A stretch of DNA of 39,436 bases, from assembly GCA_003486645.1 (NCBI GenBank), contig DNGI01000080.1, positions 14,279-53,714 on the forward strand, written 5' to 3'. The DNA is from Cyanobacteria bacterium UBA11370. GTDB lineage: Bacteria; Cyanobacteriota; Cyanobacteriia; Cyanobacteriales; Coleofasciculaceae. The translations under genes were made by a program, and so were the position numbers. The notes beneath the pieces are model-generated. The model did no database searches and was not told the DNA's origin. It was given only the letters and a program-made list of their open reading frames with translations. Position 1 is the stretch's first letter. Each line of letters starts with the position of its first letter. This document shows positions 27,187-35,340 of the stretch, one piece after another.

Positions 27187-27218
27187 GATCCCCGACTTCT
27201 TGAAGAAGTCGGGGATCT
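27186..27218. repeat. Perfect 15-bp inverted repeat after gmk
   Basis: AGATCCCCGACTTCT is followed by a TGA loop and its exact complement. This palindrome is a known type of dispersed cyanobacterial repeat. It has no T-tract but may still work as a 3' end stabiliser or weak terminator for remA-gmk. It begins on the last base of the gmk stop codon. Confidence 0.8.
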
Positions 27219-27339
27219 GAATAGCTACAAATAAGATTCCTATATAAGGTCTGGCTGATAAATAAATTCATTTGATTAAAGATTGAAGTATTGGAGTATT
27301 TATTTTATGGGATAATACTTCCAAAATCAAAAATCAAAA

Positions 27340-28458
27340 ATGGCATTACTTATCGCTCTTTTCGTAGCTACATTATTTTTAGCTTACTCCAACGGAGCAA
27401 ACGATAATTTCAAAGGCGTAGCGACCTTATTTGGTAGCCAAACAACCAATTATAAAGTAGCCATTGGCTGGGCTACAATTACAACCTTTGCTGGGTCAGT
27501 TTTTTCCATCATTTTAGCCGAAACACTGATAAAAAATTTCTCAGGCAAAGGCTTGGTTCCCGATGCGATCGCTAATGGGTCAGATTTTCATTTAGCGGTG
27601 GCGATGGGTGCTGGTTTAACCGTGATGATTGCCACTCTAACTGGATTTCCGATTTCTACCACTCACGGATTAACGGGTGCGCTGGTTGGTGCTGGATTTG
27701 TAGCAATTGGTACTGAAGTCAATTTTACAATCCTAGGGAAGTCTTTTTTTCTACCGTTATTACTTAGTCCGATTATTGCGATTTTTATAGGAGCATTTGC
27801 CTACGGAATATTTCGCTACCTGCGAGTTCGTTTAGGCATTGAAAAAGAATGGTGTGTTTGTGTGGGTGAAACTCAAAATATTATCCCTATTCCCCTACCG
27901 GATAGCACTAATATTTTGCAGTGCATTACAACGACTGATATTGCGATCAATACAACCGATAAATGTACCCAGAGGTACACCGGAACCTTTTGGGGCATTA
28001 AAAGTCAACAATTCATTGATACCTGTCATTTTGTGAGTGCTGGAATTGTCAGTTTTGCCAGGGGGTTGAACGATACGCCCAAAATTGTTGCTTTACTTTT
28101 GATTACTCCGAGTTTCTCTATTGAGTGGGCAATGTTAGCCGTAGGAATAGGGATGGCGGCTGGGGGTTTATTGAATGCTAGAAAAGTTGCTGAGATTATG
28201 AGCAAGAAAATTACAGCCATGAATCATGGTCAAGGGTTTTCTGCCAATATTGTTACAGGAATTCTCGTCATTGCGGCTAGTAAATATGGGCTTCCGGTTT
28301 CGACAACTCATGTTTCAGTCGGTTCAATTTTCGGAGGTGGCTTGGTTTCTAAAAAATCAAATGTACGGGTATTTTATCAAATTTTATTATCGTGGATTTT
28401 GACCTTACCGATTGCTGCTATTTTGAGTGGAACAATTTATTGGGTTCTGCATCAGTAA
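27340..28458 (+). CDS. pit: Inorganic phosphate transporter, PiT family
   Basis: 372 residues, polytopic inner-membrane protein that imports metal-phosphate with protons. The two family signature repeats are present: N-terminal GANDNFKGVATLFGS with FPISTTHGLTGALVGAG, and C-terminal ARGLNDTPKIVALLL with LPVSTTHVSVGSIFGGG. A hydrophilic loop around residues 165-225 separates the halves and contains a WCVCVG motif. Start MALLIALFVATLFL begins directly with the first membrane helix. No Pho box was recognised in the 150 bases upstream. Confidence 0.94.
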   Translation: MALLIALFVATLFLAYSNGANDNFKGVATLFGSQTTNYKVAIGWATITTFAGSVFSIILAETLIKNFSGKGLVPDAIANGSDFHLAVAMGAGLTVMIATLTGFPISTTHGLTGALVGAGFVAIGTEVNFTILGKSFFLPLLLSPIIAIFIGAFAYGIFRYLRVRLGIEKEWCVCVGETQNIIPIPLPDSTNILQCITTTDIAINTTDKCTQRYTGTFWGIKSQQFIDTCHFVSAGIVSFARGLNDTPKIVALLLITPSFSIEWAMLAVGIGMAAGGLLNARKVAEIMSKKITAMNHGQGFSANIVTGILVIAASKYGLPVSTTHVSVGSIFGGGLVSKKSNVRVFYQILLSWILTLPIAAILSGTIYWVLHQ

Positions 28459-28948
28459 GCTGATGTGCATCTATAGCGGTTCTCATACTTATGAGATACA
28501 AATTTCTAGGTTTTAGGGAATCGGGAGTGGGGAGTGGGGAGTGGGAAAAAAATTCAACTGTACCTCCCCCATCTGAGAAATGCTCTAAATTACACACTTG
28601 ATATCCATACAGAGGATTTAGAGTGTAATAAAAATTGCACTTTGAACTAATACATCTCTTCCCAAAGTATTTTTATAATGTGTTTGCCCTAATTAGAATC
28701 TAGTGTTCCTCATTCCCTCTTCAGCATTCCCACCCCAAAGCAACAAGTCTAATAGTTTCAGGAGATTGTAAGTCAACCCCTGTAGTAAACATTAGGCTAG
28801 CTGTAAATCCTGGGTGACTTCCACAGAGAAGGGATGCCAGTATTGAATAGGTAGCGCTTCTGAACTGCATAACCAGCACCCATGAAAACCTCTCCCTCAC
28901 TACCTACTCCCTATTCCTCACTCCCTATTTGCAACTCAGGGGGGTGAA
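28459..28948. other. 490-base intergenic region with short repeats
   Basis: Near 28526-28548 GGGAGTGG is tandemly repeated; the C-rich complement is at 41-77. Around 28896-28930 CTCCCTA/CTCACT repeats occur. The part from about 28760 to 28880 is less repetitive and may belong to the leader of the downstream operon. No gene or clear terminator is seen. Confidence 0.45.
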
Positions 28949-29104
28949 ATGAAATACACATTGGATGAGGAGAAAGAGTCTACCAGTCTACTAGTCAAAA
29001 GCACTTCTGATTATTCTCCTTACCGTTTAGGTCAATCCAATTTGCTGGTATCAGGGTACATCGCTGAACTCTCGAAACTCAATACCAAACCTATCGCAGT
29101 CTAA
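28949..29104 (+). CDS. 51-residue small protein coupled to the GAF-GGDEF gene
   Basis: The ATG at 28949 follows a strong purine-rich ribosome-binding site (AGGGGGGTGAA). It gives a 51-residue frame: an acidic N-terminus (MKYTLDEEKES), a Ser/Tyr-rich middle (SDYSPYRLGQ) and the end ELSKLNTKPIAV. Its stop shares one base with the start of the next gene (TAATG), so translation is probably coupled. I do not recognise the protein. Its short length fits a signalling cofactor, a leader peptide or simply a device that feeds ribosomes to the next gene. Confidence 0.6.
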   Translation: MKYTLDEEKESTSLLVKSTSDYSPYRLGQSNLLVSGYIAELSKLNTKPIAV

Positions 29105-30096
29105 TGCACATTAATTTGAATATACGTGTATTGGAGCAACTCATTGATCTACTCCAATCGTGCTTTTCCGTCGCAGAGGTAAGCAAAACCATTGAACCCT
29201 TGGTACAAAGACTTTTTCCCCATGAAGCAGGTGCGATTTATGTGATGACATCTTCAAACAGCCTGCTAGAGGCGATCGCAACTTGGGGGCCAGCACCCTT
29301 AACCAGCGATCCGATATTTACTCCCAATGAGTGCCTCGCGTTACAACGGGGGCAATCCTACTTGGCAGACGATACACATCATTGTTTGCTCTGTCAACAT
29401 ATCCGCACTAACGTCCTACCCGTTGAAACCTTTTGTGTTCCCATGATGGCGCATGGAGAAACGGTGGGGGTGTTATCTGTCAGTTCACTCAAACGGGGAC
29501 AGATTAGTGAAACCAGACACCTAGCTGAGAAAGTCGCTAAACATTTAGGTTTAGCCTTAGCCAACTTGAAACTCCGGGAAACCCTCAAAAACCAGAGCTT
29601 GCGCGACCCCCTGACCAAGCTTTACAATCGAAGTTACCTCGAAGAATCTCTAGAGCGGGAAATCCGCAAAGCTGAACGTCGTCCTCAACCGTTAGGAATT
29701 ATTCTGCTTCATATCGATCGCTTTGGATCGCTCCAGCAACGCTTTGGTCAAGCGGCTAGTGATTTCCTACTGCGAGAAATTGGTCTATTCTTACCCACTC
29801 AAATTCGCAGTTCAGATATTGCTTGTCGTTACAGTGGTGAAGAATTCCTACTGCTTTTACCAGAAGCACCCTTGAGTGTCACCCAACAGCGGGCAGAACA
29901 AGTGCGACAAGGGATTAAACAACTGAATCTGCAATACAGGGGTAAACCCCTTGGTCCCATTACAATTTCTGGAGGAGTCGCCAATTTCAATTTCTCCGAA
30001 CATCGCCTGAGTGCTAAAGAAGCGATCCAAATCGCTCATACCGCATTAAACCATGCTCAGGAAGTGGGAGGCGATCGCATTGTAACAGGGTGTTGA
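29104..30096 (+). CDS. GAF-GGDEF protein with altered active site
   Basis: 330 residues: a GAF domain (about 10-160) and a GGDEF domain (about 165-328) opening with DPLTKLYNRSYLEESL. The signature is SGEEF in RYSGEEFLLLLPE, and the I-site RSSD lies five residues before it. The metal/substrate strand reads LLHIDRFGSLQQRFGQ instead of DIDxFKxxND..GH. Both the first metal-ligand Asp and the base-contacting Asn are therefore replaced. Cyclase activity is doubtful; a c-di-GMP receptor role through the I-site is possible. There are no membrane segments. Its start overlaps the stop of the 51-codon ORF. Confidence 0.88.
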   Translation: MHINLNIRVLEQLIDLLQSCFSVAEVSKTIEPLVQRLFPHEAGAIYVMTSSNSLLEAIATWGPAPLTSDPIFTPNECLALQRGQSYLADDTHHCLLCQHIRTNVLPVETFCVPMMAHGETVGVLSVSSLKRGQISETRHLAEKVAKHLGLALANLKLRETLKNQSLRDPLTKLYNRSYLEESLEREIRKAERRPQPLGIILLHIDRFGSLQQRFGQAASDFLLREIGLFLPTQIRSSDIACRYSGEEFLLLLPEAPLSVTQQRAEQVRQGIKQLNLQYRGKPLGPITISGGVANFNFSEHRLSAKEAIQIAHTALNHAQEVGGDRIVTGC

Positions 30097-30098
30097 GA

Positions 30099-30174
30099 GT
30101 AAACCGAAACTCTGTAGAGACGTTGCAATGCAACGTCTCTACAATGCAACGTCTCTACAATGCAACGTCTCTAC
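30099..30174. repeat. Palindromic repeat with three tandem 16-bp units
   Basis: GTAAACCGAAAC leads into a 29-base palindrome (30114-30142, arms GTAGAGACGTTGCA/TGCAACGTCTCTAC). The 16-base unit AATGCAACGTCTCTAC is present three times in a row (30127-30174). A second copy of the 44-base core is at 31519-31562 with three differences, on the other side of the next gene. Confidence 0.85.
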
Positions 30175-30340
30175 AATGGTTGCATTCACGCCGGATTTGA
30201 TATCACCCCCATTTGCCTCTCACCCCCTCATCCCCCCATAGGGGATATTGCGTTACGCTAAAGGGTGGCAGGGGTGTAATCCTCTAACCCAGGTTAAGAC
30301 ATCCCGGCTATTGCAATTCATTTATTCATAGGAAAGCAAA

Positions 30341-31477
30341 GTGGTTGCCACTCCTGAAAAACTCCAACCCGTAACATCTCCTTCCACTGAAGGTTCGGAT
30401 CGAGTTGCTGTGTTACTCATGGGTTACGGTGAAGTCGAAAGCTACGAAGACTTCGCTAACTACAATGAGCAAGCGTTGAACTTACTCACTGCCAAATTTG
30501 CACCTGTACCCACCTGGATTTATCCACCGCTAGCGAAAATTTTGGCAATTTTTGATTTCCATGAGTGGGGACATCAGCACAATAACTTTATTTCACCCCA
30601 CAATAAAATTTTTGAGGAGCAACGAGCAGGAATTGAAAAACATCTGCAAGCAAAATGGGGGAGTCGCGTCCAAGTTTTCAAAGCTTTTAACTTTTGCGCT
30701 CCCTTCCTTCCGGAACAGGTGATTGGGGAAATTAAAGCTCAAGGTTTTGATAAGTTACTCATTTATCCTTTGCTTGTTGTTGATTCCATTTTTACCAGTG
30801 GAATTGCTGTTGAACAAGTTAACAAAGCGCTGGCAAAGTTGGCAGATGGAAGCGAACATTGGCTGAAAGGACAGCGTTATATCCCATCCTTCTATAACGA
30901 ACCCGACTACATTAATTTGACAGCGAGGATGGTTGAGGAAAAAATTGCGGCGGATTTAGCAGCAGCACATTTACCCTCAGAAATTGGTATTGTGTTGATG
31001 AATCACGGCTGTCCACACAAGGCAAAAGGGTTTACCTCTGGTATTTTAGAAAGTGAGGCGCTTTATGAACGAGTGCGAGAGCAGTTAATTTACAAATATC
31101 CTCTAATTTCTGTGGGTTGGCTCAATCACCAAACTCCTCTGATTGAATGGACTCAACCCCATGCTGAATTAGCCGCTAAAAACTTAATTGATTTGGGTGC
31201 AAAAGCCATTATTTTTATGCCAATTGGCTTTGCTACCGAAAATCATGAAACACTGCTGGATGTGCATCATATTATCCATGCGCTAGAACACCGTAGTCCT
31301 CATGTTACGTATGTCCAAATGCCTTGTGTTAACGATCATCCCGACTTCTTAAAGATGGCGGCGGATTGGGCAAATCCTCAAATTGAGGCGCTATTAACAG
31401 AAACAGGAATAGTGGTTAATCCTCAATTAGCATCCGCGCAGGCATCAAATCACCATCATCATCACCACCATCACTAA
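30341..31477 (+). CDS. Ferrochelatase-like (chelatase II) protein with C-terminal His8 tail
   Basis: 378 residues, GTG start with AGGAAAG spaced correctly. It has a ferrochelatase/CbiX-type two-lobed chelatase pattern: N-terminal VAVLLMGYGEVESYEDF replaces the usual NLGGP, KLLIYPLLVVDSIFTSG corresponds to the YPQYS region, VLMNHGCPHK supplies the catalytic His, and GFATENHETLLDVHH corresponds to the conserved E-x-x-x-x-D-x-D block. It therefore looks like a divergent paralogue rather than the housekeeping HemH; the substrate metal and tetrapyrrole are unknown. The chlorophyll-binding C-terminal extension of cyanobacterial HemH is missing. Instead the protein ends in eight histidines. It is flanked by the two palindromic repeats. 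Confidence 0.78.
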   Translation: MVATPEKLQPVTSPSTEGSDRVAVLLMGYGEVESYEDFANYNEQALNLLTAKFAPVPTWIYPPLAKILAIFDFHEWGHQHNNFISPHNKIFEEQRAGIEKHLQAKWGSRVQVFKAFNFCAPFLPEQVIGEIKAQGFDKLLIYPLLVVDSIFTSGIAVEQVNKALAKLADGSEHWLKGQRYIPSFYNEPDYINLTARMVEEKIAADLAAAHLPSEIGIVLMNHGCPHKAKGFTSGILESEALYERVREQLIYKYPLISVGWLNHQTPLIEWTQPHAELAAKNLIDLGAKAIIFMPIGFATENHETLLDVHHIIHALEHRSPHVTYVQMPCVNDHPDFLKMAADWANPQIEALLTETGIVVNPQLASAQASNHHHHHHHH

Positions 31478-31518
31478 TTCGTTGTAATATCAAATTCGGT
31501 TAATCAACCTTACTAACT

Positions 31519-31562
31519 GTAAACCGAAACCCTTTAGAGACGTTGCAAGGCAACGTCTCTAC
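31519..31562. repeat. Second copy of the 44-bp palindromic repeat
   Basis: GTAAACCGAAACCC, then a TAGAGACGTTGC...GCAACGTCTCTA inverted repeat. It differs from 30099-30142 at three positions and has a single unit only. It lies 41 bases after the ferrochelatase-like gene. Confidence 0.85.
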
Positions 31563-31691
31563 TTACACAGGAATGGTACATATATATAGTGATGGCGTAT
31601 ATCGATGCGCCCCTACAGATGGTGGTTGAAAGCATTTCTTTGCTTAAATTTTGTCATTGTTGATCACTATTCTTTTCCTTAATTTTATTCC

Positions 31692-32357
31692 CTAACATCC
31701 ATAAACTCGATTGAAGAATTGCAAGAGTTTGGACTCATCTAATTGTCCATTGGTACGAACCCCATTGCAAACATCAACGGCAAAGGGTTGTACTGCTTGA
31801 ATTGCCTCTTTAACGTTATCAGCATTAAGTCCACCCGCTAAGAAAACGGGTATATCAACTAACTCCCGAATGCGTCTACTGATTGTCCAATCGTGAACTC
31901 GTCCAGTCCCCCCTAATTCTTTAATTTCTAACGCAGGATTTCCAGAATCTAGTAATAAACCGGATACATGAGGAGCAACAGTTAGCGCCTCTTCAATCGC
32001 TTCTTCTCCGGTAATATGAATCGTTTGCAGAATTGCAATTCCGGGTAAGGCTTGACGCAAATCACCATGACTTCCAAATTGTAGGCGATCGCAAATCTGA
32101 ATCCCATTTACTCCCAAGCGTCGTTGTTGGGCAATAATGGCTAAAGTATCGAATTTACTGGTGAGTAAAAATGAAGAGACTCCGGGTGGCACAATTGAGG
32201 CAATTTGGGCAATTAATCCTTCAGAAATTATACCTGGCCCACTCGGCATTTCTGAGATTAAGCCCAAGGCTGAGGCTCCATAATGAATGGCTAATTTCGC
32301 TTCTTCTACATTGCTAATGCAGCAAATTTTAACTCTAGGTCTGATTGTGGGTTCCAT
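31692..32357 (-). CDS. Phosphoribosylanthranilate isomerase-like (TrpF) protein
   Basis: 221 residues with the TIM-barrel pattern of TrpF. The N-terminal VKICCIS carries the catalytic Cys but reads CC where KICGIT is usual. LLLDSG has the catalytic Asp, GGTGRVHDW is intact, and FLAGGLNADNVKEAI is the phosphate-binding loop. The last strand reads AVDVCNGVRT instead of GVDVSSGVE. These changes suggest a divergent paralogue. It may still make CdRP from phosphoribosylanthranilate in tryptophan synthesis, but it is not next to other trp genes. Confidence 0.85.
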   Translation of the reverse strand: MEPTIRPRVKICCISNVEEAKLAIHYGASALGLISEMPSGPGIISEGLIAQIASIVPPGVSSFLLTSKFDTLAIIAQQRRLGVNGIQICDRLQFGSHGDLRQALPGIAILQTIHITGEEAIEEALTVAPHVSGLLLDSGNPALEIKELGGTGRVHDWTISRRIRELVDIPVFLAGGLNADNVKEAIQAVQPFAVDVCNGVRTNGQLDESKLLQFFNRVYGC

Positions 32358-32457
32358 TAAATTCTATGAGTAAATGAGGGTGGAGTGAGGGGGAAGAGGA
32401 AGAGAGATTTTTAGAGGTTATTGGGTATATTTCGTTCCCCATCTTTTAGCGTTCGAT

Positions 32458-34191
32458 CTAGTCAACTAATTCCATAAAGAGTTTGCTGCGCTGAACGCCT
32501 TTATCAATCCCGTAGCTGCTGATAGTGAGCGATCGCAAATGGTCAAATAAAGGTTTTCCGACTAACTCGAATACTCGTACAATGGGTAACTGACGCTCGA
32601 TAAACGGTTTACTCTTTGACCAATCGAGATAGAGATAGCCATCATTATTGATAGGTAAGGGTGCGATCGCATGTTGGAAGGCTTCACTCTTCAACAAAGA
32701 ATTATCCTGCTGTCCTTTCAGCGCTTCTTCCATGGCTTCAATTGAAGTGGTAAAAATTTCATAATTTCCCACGGTTGCTCGAAGTCCCTGGACTTTCGCC
32801 TCTAAATTCATCAGATTATCATTTTTATCCAAACGAATGGCTGACGTGACTAACTTTGTCCAAGCGGTAATATTGCGCTCTCCTAGAGGTAATTTTCCAA
32901 CACTCAGTCCCCGTTGTTCAGCAATCTCATCGAGATGCTTAATTGAACTGTTAGGTTCTTTTGTATCGGTGTTTTGTGCTACAAAAATTAAGTCAGGATT
33001 GGCTTGATCTGGACGAGGTAGTAATGAGAGAGCATAGTCTCCTTGCACCCAACTAAAAATATCTTCAGGCAATTCGATACCCCATCGGGATTGCCAATTG
33101 GCGATCGCTCGATTAATTACCGATTCAAGAGTGTCATCACTCGCTACGGCTGTCGAAAACCGATTCCACAGTTGATTTAAGTCAGTCCCAGCAATAGCCA
33201 AAGCACTCTGAGCTGGGATATATCCTAACGCATCAACAGGCTTAGAAAGGATTGGAGCTAGGTTTTCTTCCGTTAATTCTGACCCAAGAACGGCGGTTTG
33301 GGCGAGTAATCCTTGACGATCTAATGAGAGGGCAATTGCTAAAGTTTGAGAGGCTTGAAAGGACTCTTGTGCTGGTAGGGGTTGATTAGAAATCCAGGCG
33401 GCTAAAGCTGGCAAATTCACAAAACTGACACCAATTCGAGGCTCGGTTAAACTTTGTAACATTTGCTGATATTCAGGATCATTAGCTAAGTTTAGATCGT
33501 GGGCTTGGACATTATTTATCGCATCTCGCAATACCTTGGGATGATTAGCAATGAGGACGAAGCGATCGCCGACTACAGCACTTGTTACCGATTCAGATTT
33601 CTGGTTAAATTTAGGCTGATATTTTGATGTTTCAAGTTCAGGAAAGGAACGCCTGTAAACTAAGTTAACCCCTTTATATTTTTCAAAAACTAAATCTGCT
33701 GTTCCGGCGATCGCTTGTCGGGAATAGAAGAGTTGTAAACATTCCCTCGCTTTTTGGGCATTTTTAGTTGTGAAGGCTAGTAAATAGCCAGGTTGGGTTG
33801 CATTTTGTCGGTTCCGATCAAAATCTAATGAGGTAATAGCGAGAGTAATTTCATCGCCTACCCAAGGTTGGATATCCCGTCGATAATCTAAACCCAAATT
33901 GACGAATAAACTATTTTCTAATTGAGTCAATTCAGCCCGCGATCGCCGTCGATTTGCTGGAGGGGTAAGCAGTTGCCGAAATGCCGTCAAACGGTCAGGA
34001 TTGACGAGTAATGATACCATAGCGGGTGTCTGTTTTGGCACAAATATTGCCGCCGTTGGGGTTTTTAGCGCCCCTTCCTGTAACAAATTAAGTGGACTTT
34101 GGGCGGTTAAGCCGAAAAATCCGCCAAGGGCAATTAACAGCAGCACCGATGCTCCTGCTGCCAGGGCATAAAAAAACGAGCGTAGCTTCAT
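32458..34191 (-). CDS. DUF3352 domain-containing membrane-anchored protein
   Basis: 577 residues. One N-terminal hydrophobic helix (residues 8-29, YALAAGASVLLLIALGGFFG) is followed by a large extracytoplasmic DUF3352 domain. Typical features are VPKQTPAMVSLLVNPDRLTAFRQ, the NLGLDYRRDIQPWVGDEI segment and a second half with DIFSWVQGDYALSLLPRP. The function of the family is unknown. It is conserved in cyanobacteria and probably anchored in the plasma or thylakoid membrane facing outward. It lies 100 bases upstream of the TrpF-like gene on the same strand. Confidence 0.9.
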   Translation of the reverse strand: MKLRSFFYALAAGASVLLLIALGGFFGLTAQSPLNLLQEGALKTPTAAIFVPKQTPAMVSLLVNPDRLTAFRQLLTPPANRRRSRAELTQLENSLFVNLGLDYRRDIQPWVGDEITLAITSLDFDRNRQNATQPGYLLAFTTKNAQKARECLQLFYSRQAIAGTADLVFEKYKGVNLVYRRSFPELETSKYQPKFNQKSESVTSAVVGDRFVLIANHPKVLRDAINNVQAHDLNLANDPEYQQMLQSLTEPRIGVSFVNLPALAAWISNQPLPAQESFQASQTLAIALSLDRQGLLAQTAVLGSELTEENLAPILSKPVDALGYIPAQSALAIAGTDLNQLWNRFSTAVASDDTLESVINRAIANWQSRWGIELPEDIFSWVQGDYALSLLPRPDQANPDLIFVAQNTDTKEPNSSIKHLDEIAEQRGLSVGKLPLGERNITAWTKLVTSAIRLDKNDNLMNLEAKVQGLRATVGNYEIFTTSIEAMEEALKGQQDNSLLKSEAFQHAIAPLPINNDGYLYLDWSKSKPFIERQLPIVRVFELVGKPLFDHLRSLTISSYGIDKGVQRSKLFMELVD

Positions 34192-34290
34192 GGTGAATGT
34201 AAGTGCAGCGTCTTTTGGGCGATTACAGTGAGAAATAATCCCAATTCCCCGCCTATTGTTATTTTAAACGCCAGTGGGCGATGGGGAGCT

Positions 34291-34450
34291 GTGGCAACGG
34301 ATGGGGTAACGGTGGCAACGGATGGGGTAACGGATGTAGCGGATGGGGTAAGGGTGGTAACGGTGGCAACGGATGGGGTAACGGATGTAGCGGATGGGGT
34401 AAGGGTGGTAGCGGTGGCAACGGATGGGGTAACGGATGTAACGGATGGGT
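34291..34450. repeat. Forward short-period repeat array A (GGATG units)
   Basis: Units GGATGGGGTAAC, GGATGTAGC, GGATGTAAC and GGTGGCAAC alternate. They form a higher-order 51-base unit that starts at 34314 and 34365, with a third, incomplete copy from 34416. All subunits are multiples of three bases. Open frames across it exist only because the repeat lacks stops. It is followed by a T-rich spacer (34450-34500) that recurs at 35170-35214. Confidence 0.9.
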
Positions 34451-34605
34451 TATTGGTTTTTTTTCGGGTTTTGGTTCTTTTTTGATAACTTATGCCTTAC
34501 CTCTGTTAGTTTGTCTGGAATTGAGGGAATTCTGTAGGTAGGGTTTCAGACAATTTGCTAGTCAATCAGAACTTGCAAACTAAAACATCCCCCCGTATGT
34601 ATCTC

Positions 34606-34662
34606 TTACATCCGTTAATCCGTTACATCCGTTACCAAATCTGTTGCCAAATCCGTTGCCAC
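34606..34662. repeat. Reverse repeat array before the GxxExxY gene
   Basis: Repeated CATCCGTTA/CCAAATCCGTTGC units are the reverse complement of array A. They run up to 9 bases before the ATG of the GxxExxY gene and replace any normal ribosome-binding site there. Confidence 0.85.
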
Positions 34663-34670
34663 TAGAATTG

Positions 34671-35117
34671 ATGAATAATACTTCCAGCATTCCTCATGAA
34701 GATATCACATACCGTATTATTGGTGCAGCTATGAGAGTACATCGTCGAATGCGACGAGGTTTGAAAGAAAAGCATTATCAGCATGCACTAACGGCAGAAA
34801 TGCTTAAGGATGGTTTGATCTGTTCAGAGGAATATCGTCTGGAAATTTACGATGGTGAAATATGGTTAGGGAGGTTGTATCTTGACCATTGGGTTAATGA
34901 CTGTGTGGTTGTGGAAGATAAGGCTGTGTCTCATCAAATGGGAGATGATGAAATTGGTCAGGTTATTGCTTATTTAGGGGCAACACAAGCGAAGGTGGGA
35001 TTGTTGTTAAATTTTGGGCGATCGCGTTTAGAATACAAGCGGATTTTGCCGCCGAAGTCTTTACAAGGTTGGCAAACTCAAGTTGGGAAATATTTGTGGC
35101 GACCTGATAATTGGTAG
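34671..35117 (+). CDS. GxxExxY protein (PD-(D/E)xK nuclease superfamily)
   Basis: 148 residues from the ATG at 34671; nine more in-frame codons upstream are repeat-derived. The family motif is GLKEKHY, within RIIGAAMRVHRRMRRGLKEKHYQHAL split as usual after a first helix (IIGAAMRVH). Later blocks match the nuclease-like core: LGRLYLDHWVND, VVEDKAV (the E-x-K-type position) and IGQVIAYLGATQAKVGLLLNFG. The biochemical role of GxxExxY proteins is not established; a nuclease fold is predicted. The gene is enclosed by repeat arrays in forward and reverse orientation on both sides, which is the main oddity here. Confidence 0.9.
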   Translation: MNNTSSIPHEDITYRIIGAAMRVHRRMRRGLKEKHYQHALTAEMLKDGLICSEEYRLEIYDGEIWLGRLYLDHWVNDCVVVEDKAVSHQMGDDEIGQVIAYLGATQAKVGLLLNFGRSRLEYKRILPPKSLQGWQTQVGKYLWRPDNW

Positions 35118-35124
35118 TAGCATA

Positions 35125-35276
35125 GTGGCAACGGTGGCAGCGGATTTGATAACGGATGTAGCGGATGGGTTATTGGTTTTTGTTCTTGTTTTGCTTCTTT
35201 TTTGATACCTTATCGGTTACATTTATTACCCCATCCGTTACATCCGTTACCCGATCCGTTGCCACATCCGTTGCCA
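35125..35276. repeat. Forward array, T-rich spacer and reverse array (cassette B)
   Basis: A short forward array (35125-35170, GGCAACGGTGGCAGCGGATTTG...) is followed by a T-rich spacer similar to that at 34450-34500. A reverse array (35215-35276, CATCCGTTACATCCGTTACC...) completes an inverted structure. It starts 7 bases after the GxxExxY stop codon. Confidence 0.85.
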
Positions 35277-35340
35277 AGTTGGGTGGTTAAATGTGAGGTG
35301 CGATCGCGTTTTCTACCCGTTAGCTAGTGTAGTGAATTTC

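Noticed and set aside
31450..31477. His8 tail as a cloning-vector tag
   Set aside because: Codons are mixed, the tail is preceded by a natural-looking linker, and native intergenic DNA with a cyanobacterial dispersed repeat follows.
34228..34541. Two overlapping plus-strand open frames across repeat array A (VATDGVT- and GNGWGNG-type products)
   Set aside because: They consist almost wholly of the short repeat, which lacks stops in these frames. There is no ribosome-binding site and no non-repetitive domain, so they are not called as genes.
34291..35276. CRISPR array
   Set aside because: Repeat units are 9-12 bases, directly adjoining and variable, without unique spacers of regular length. 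No cas genes are present.
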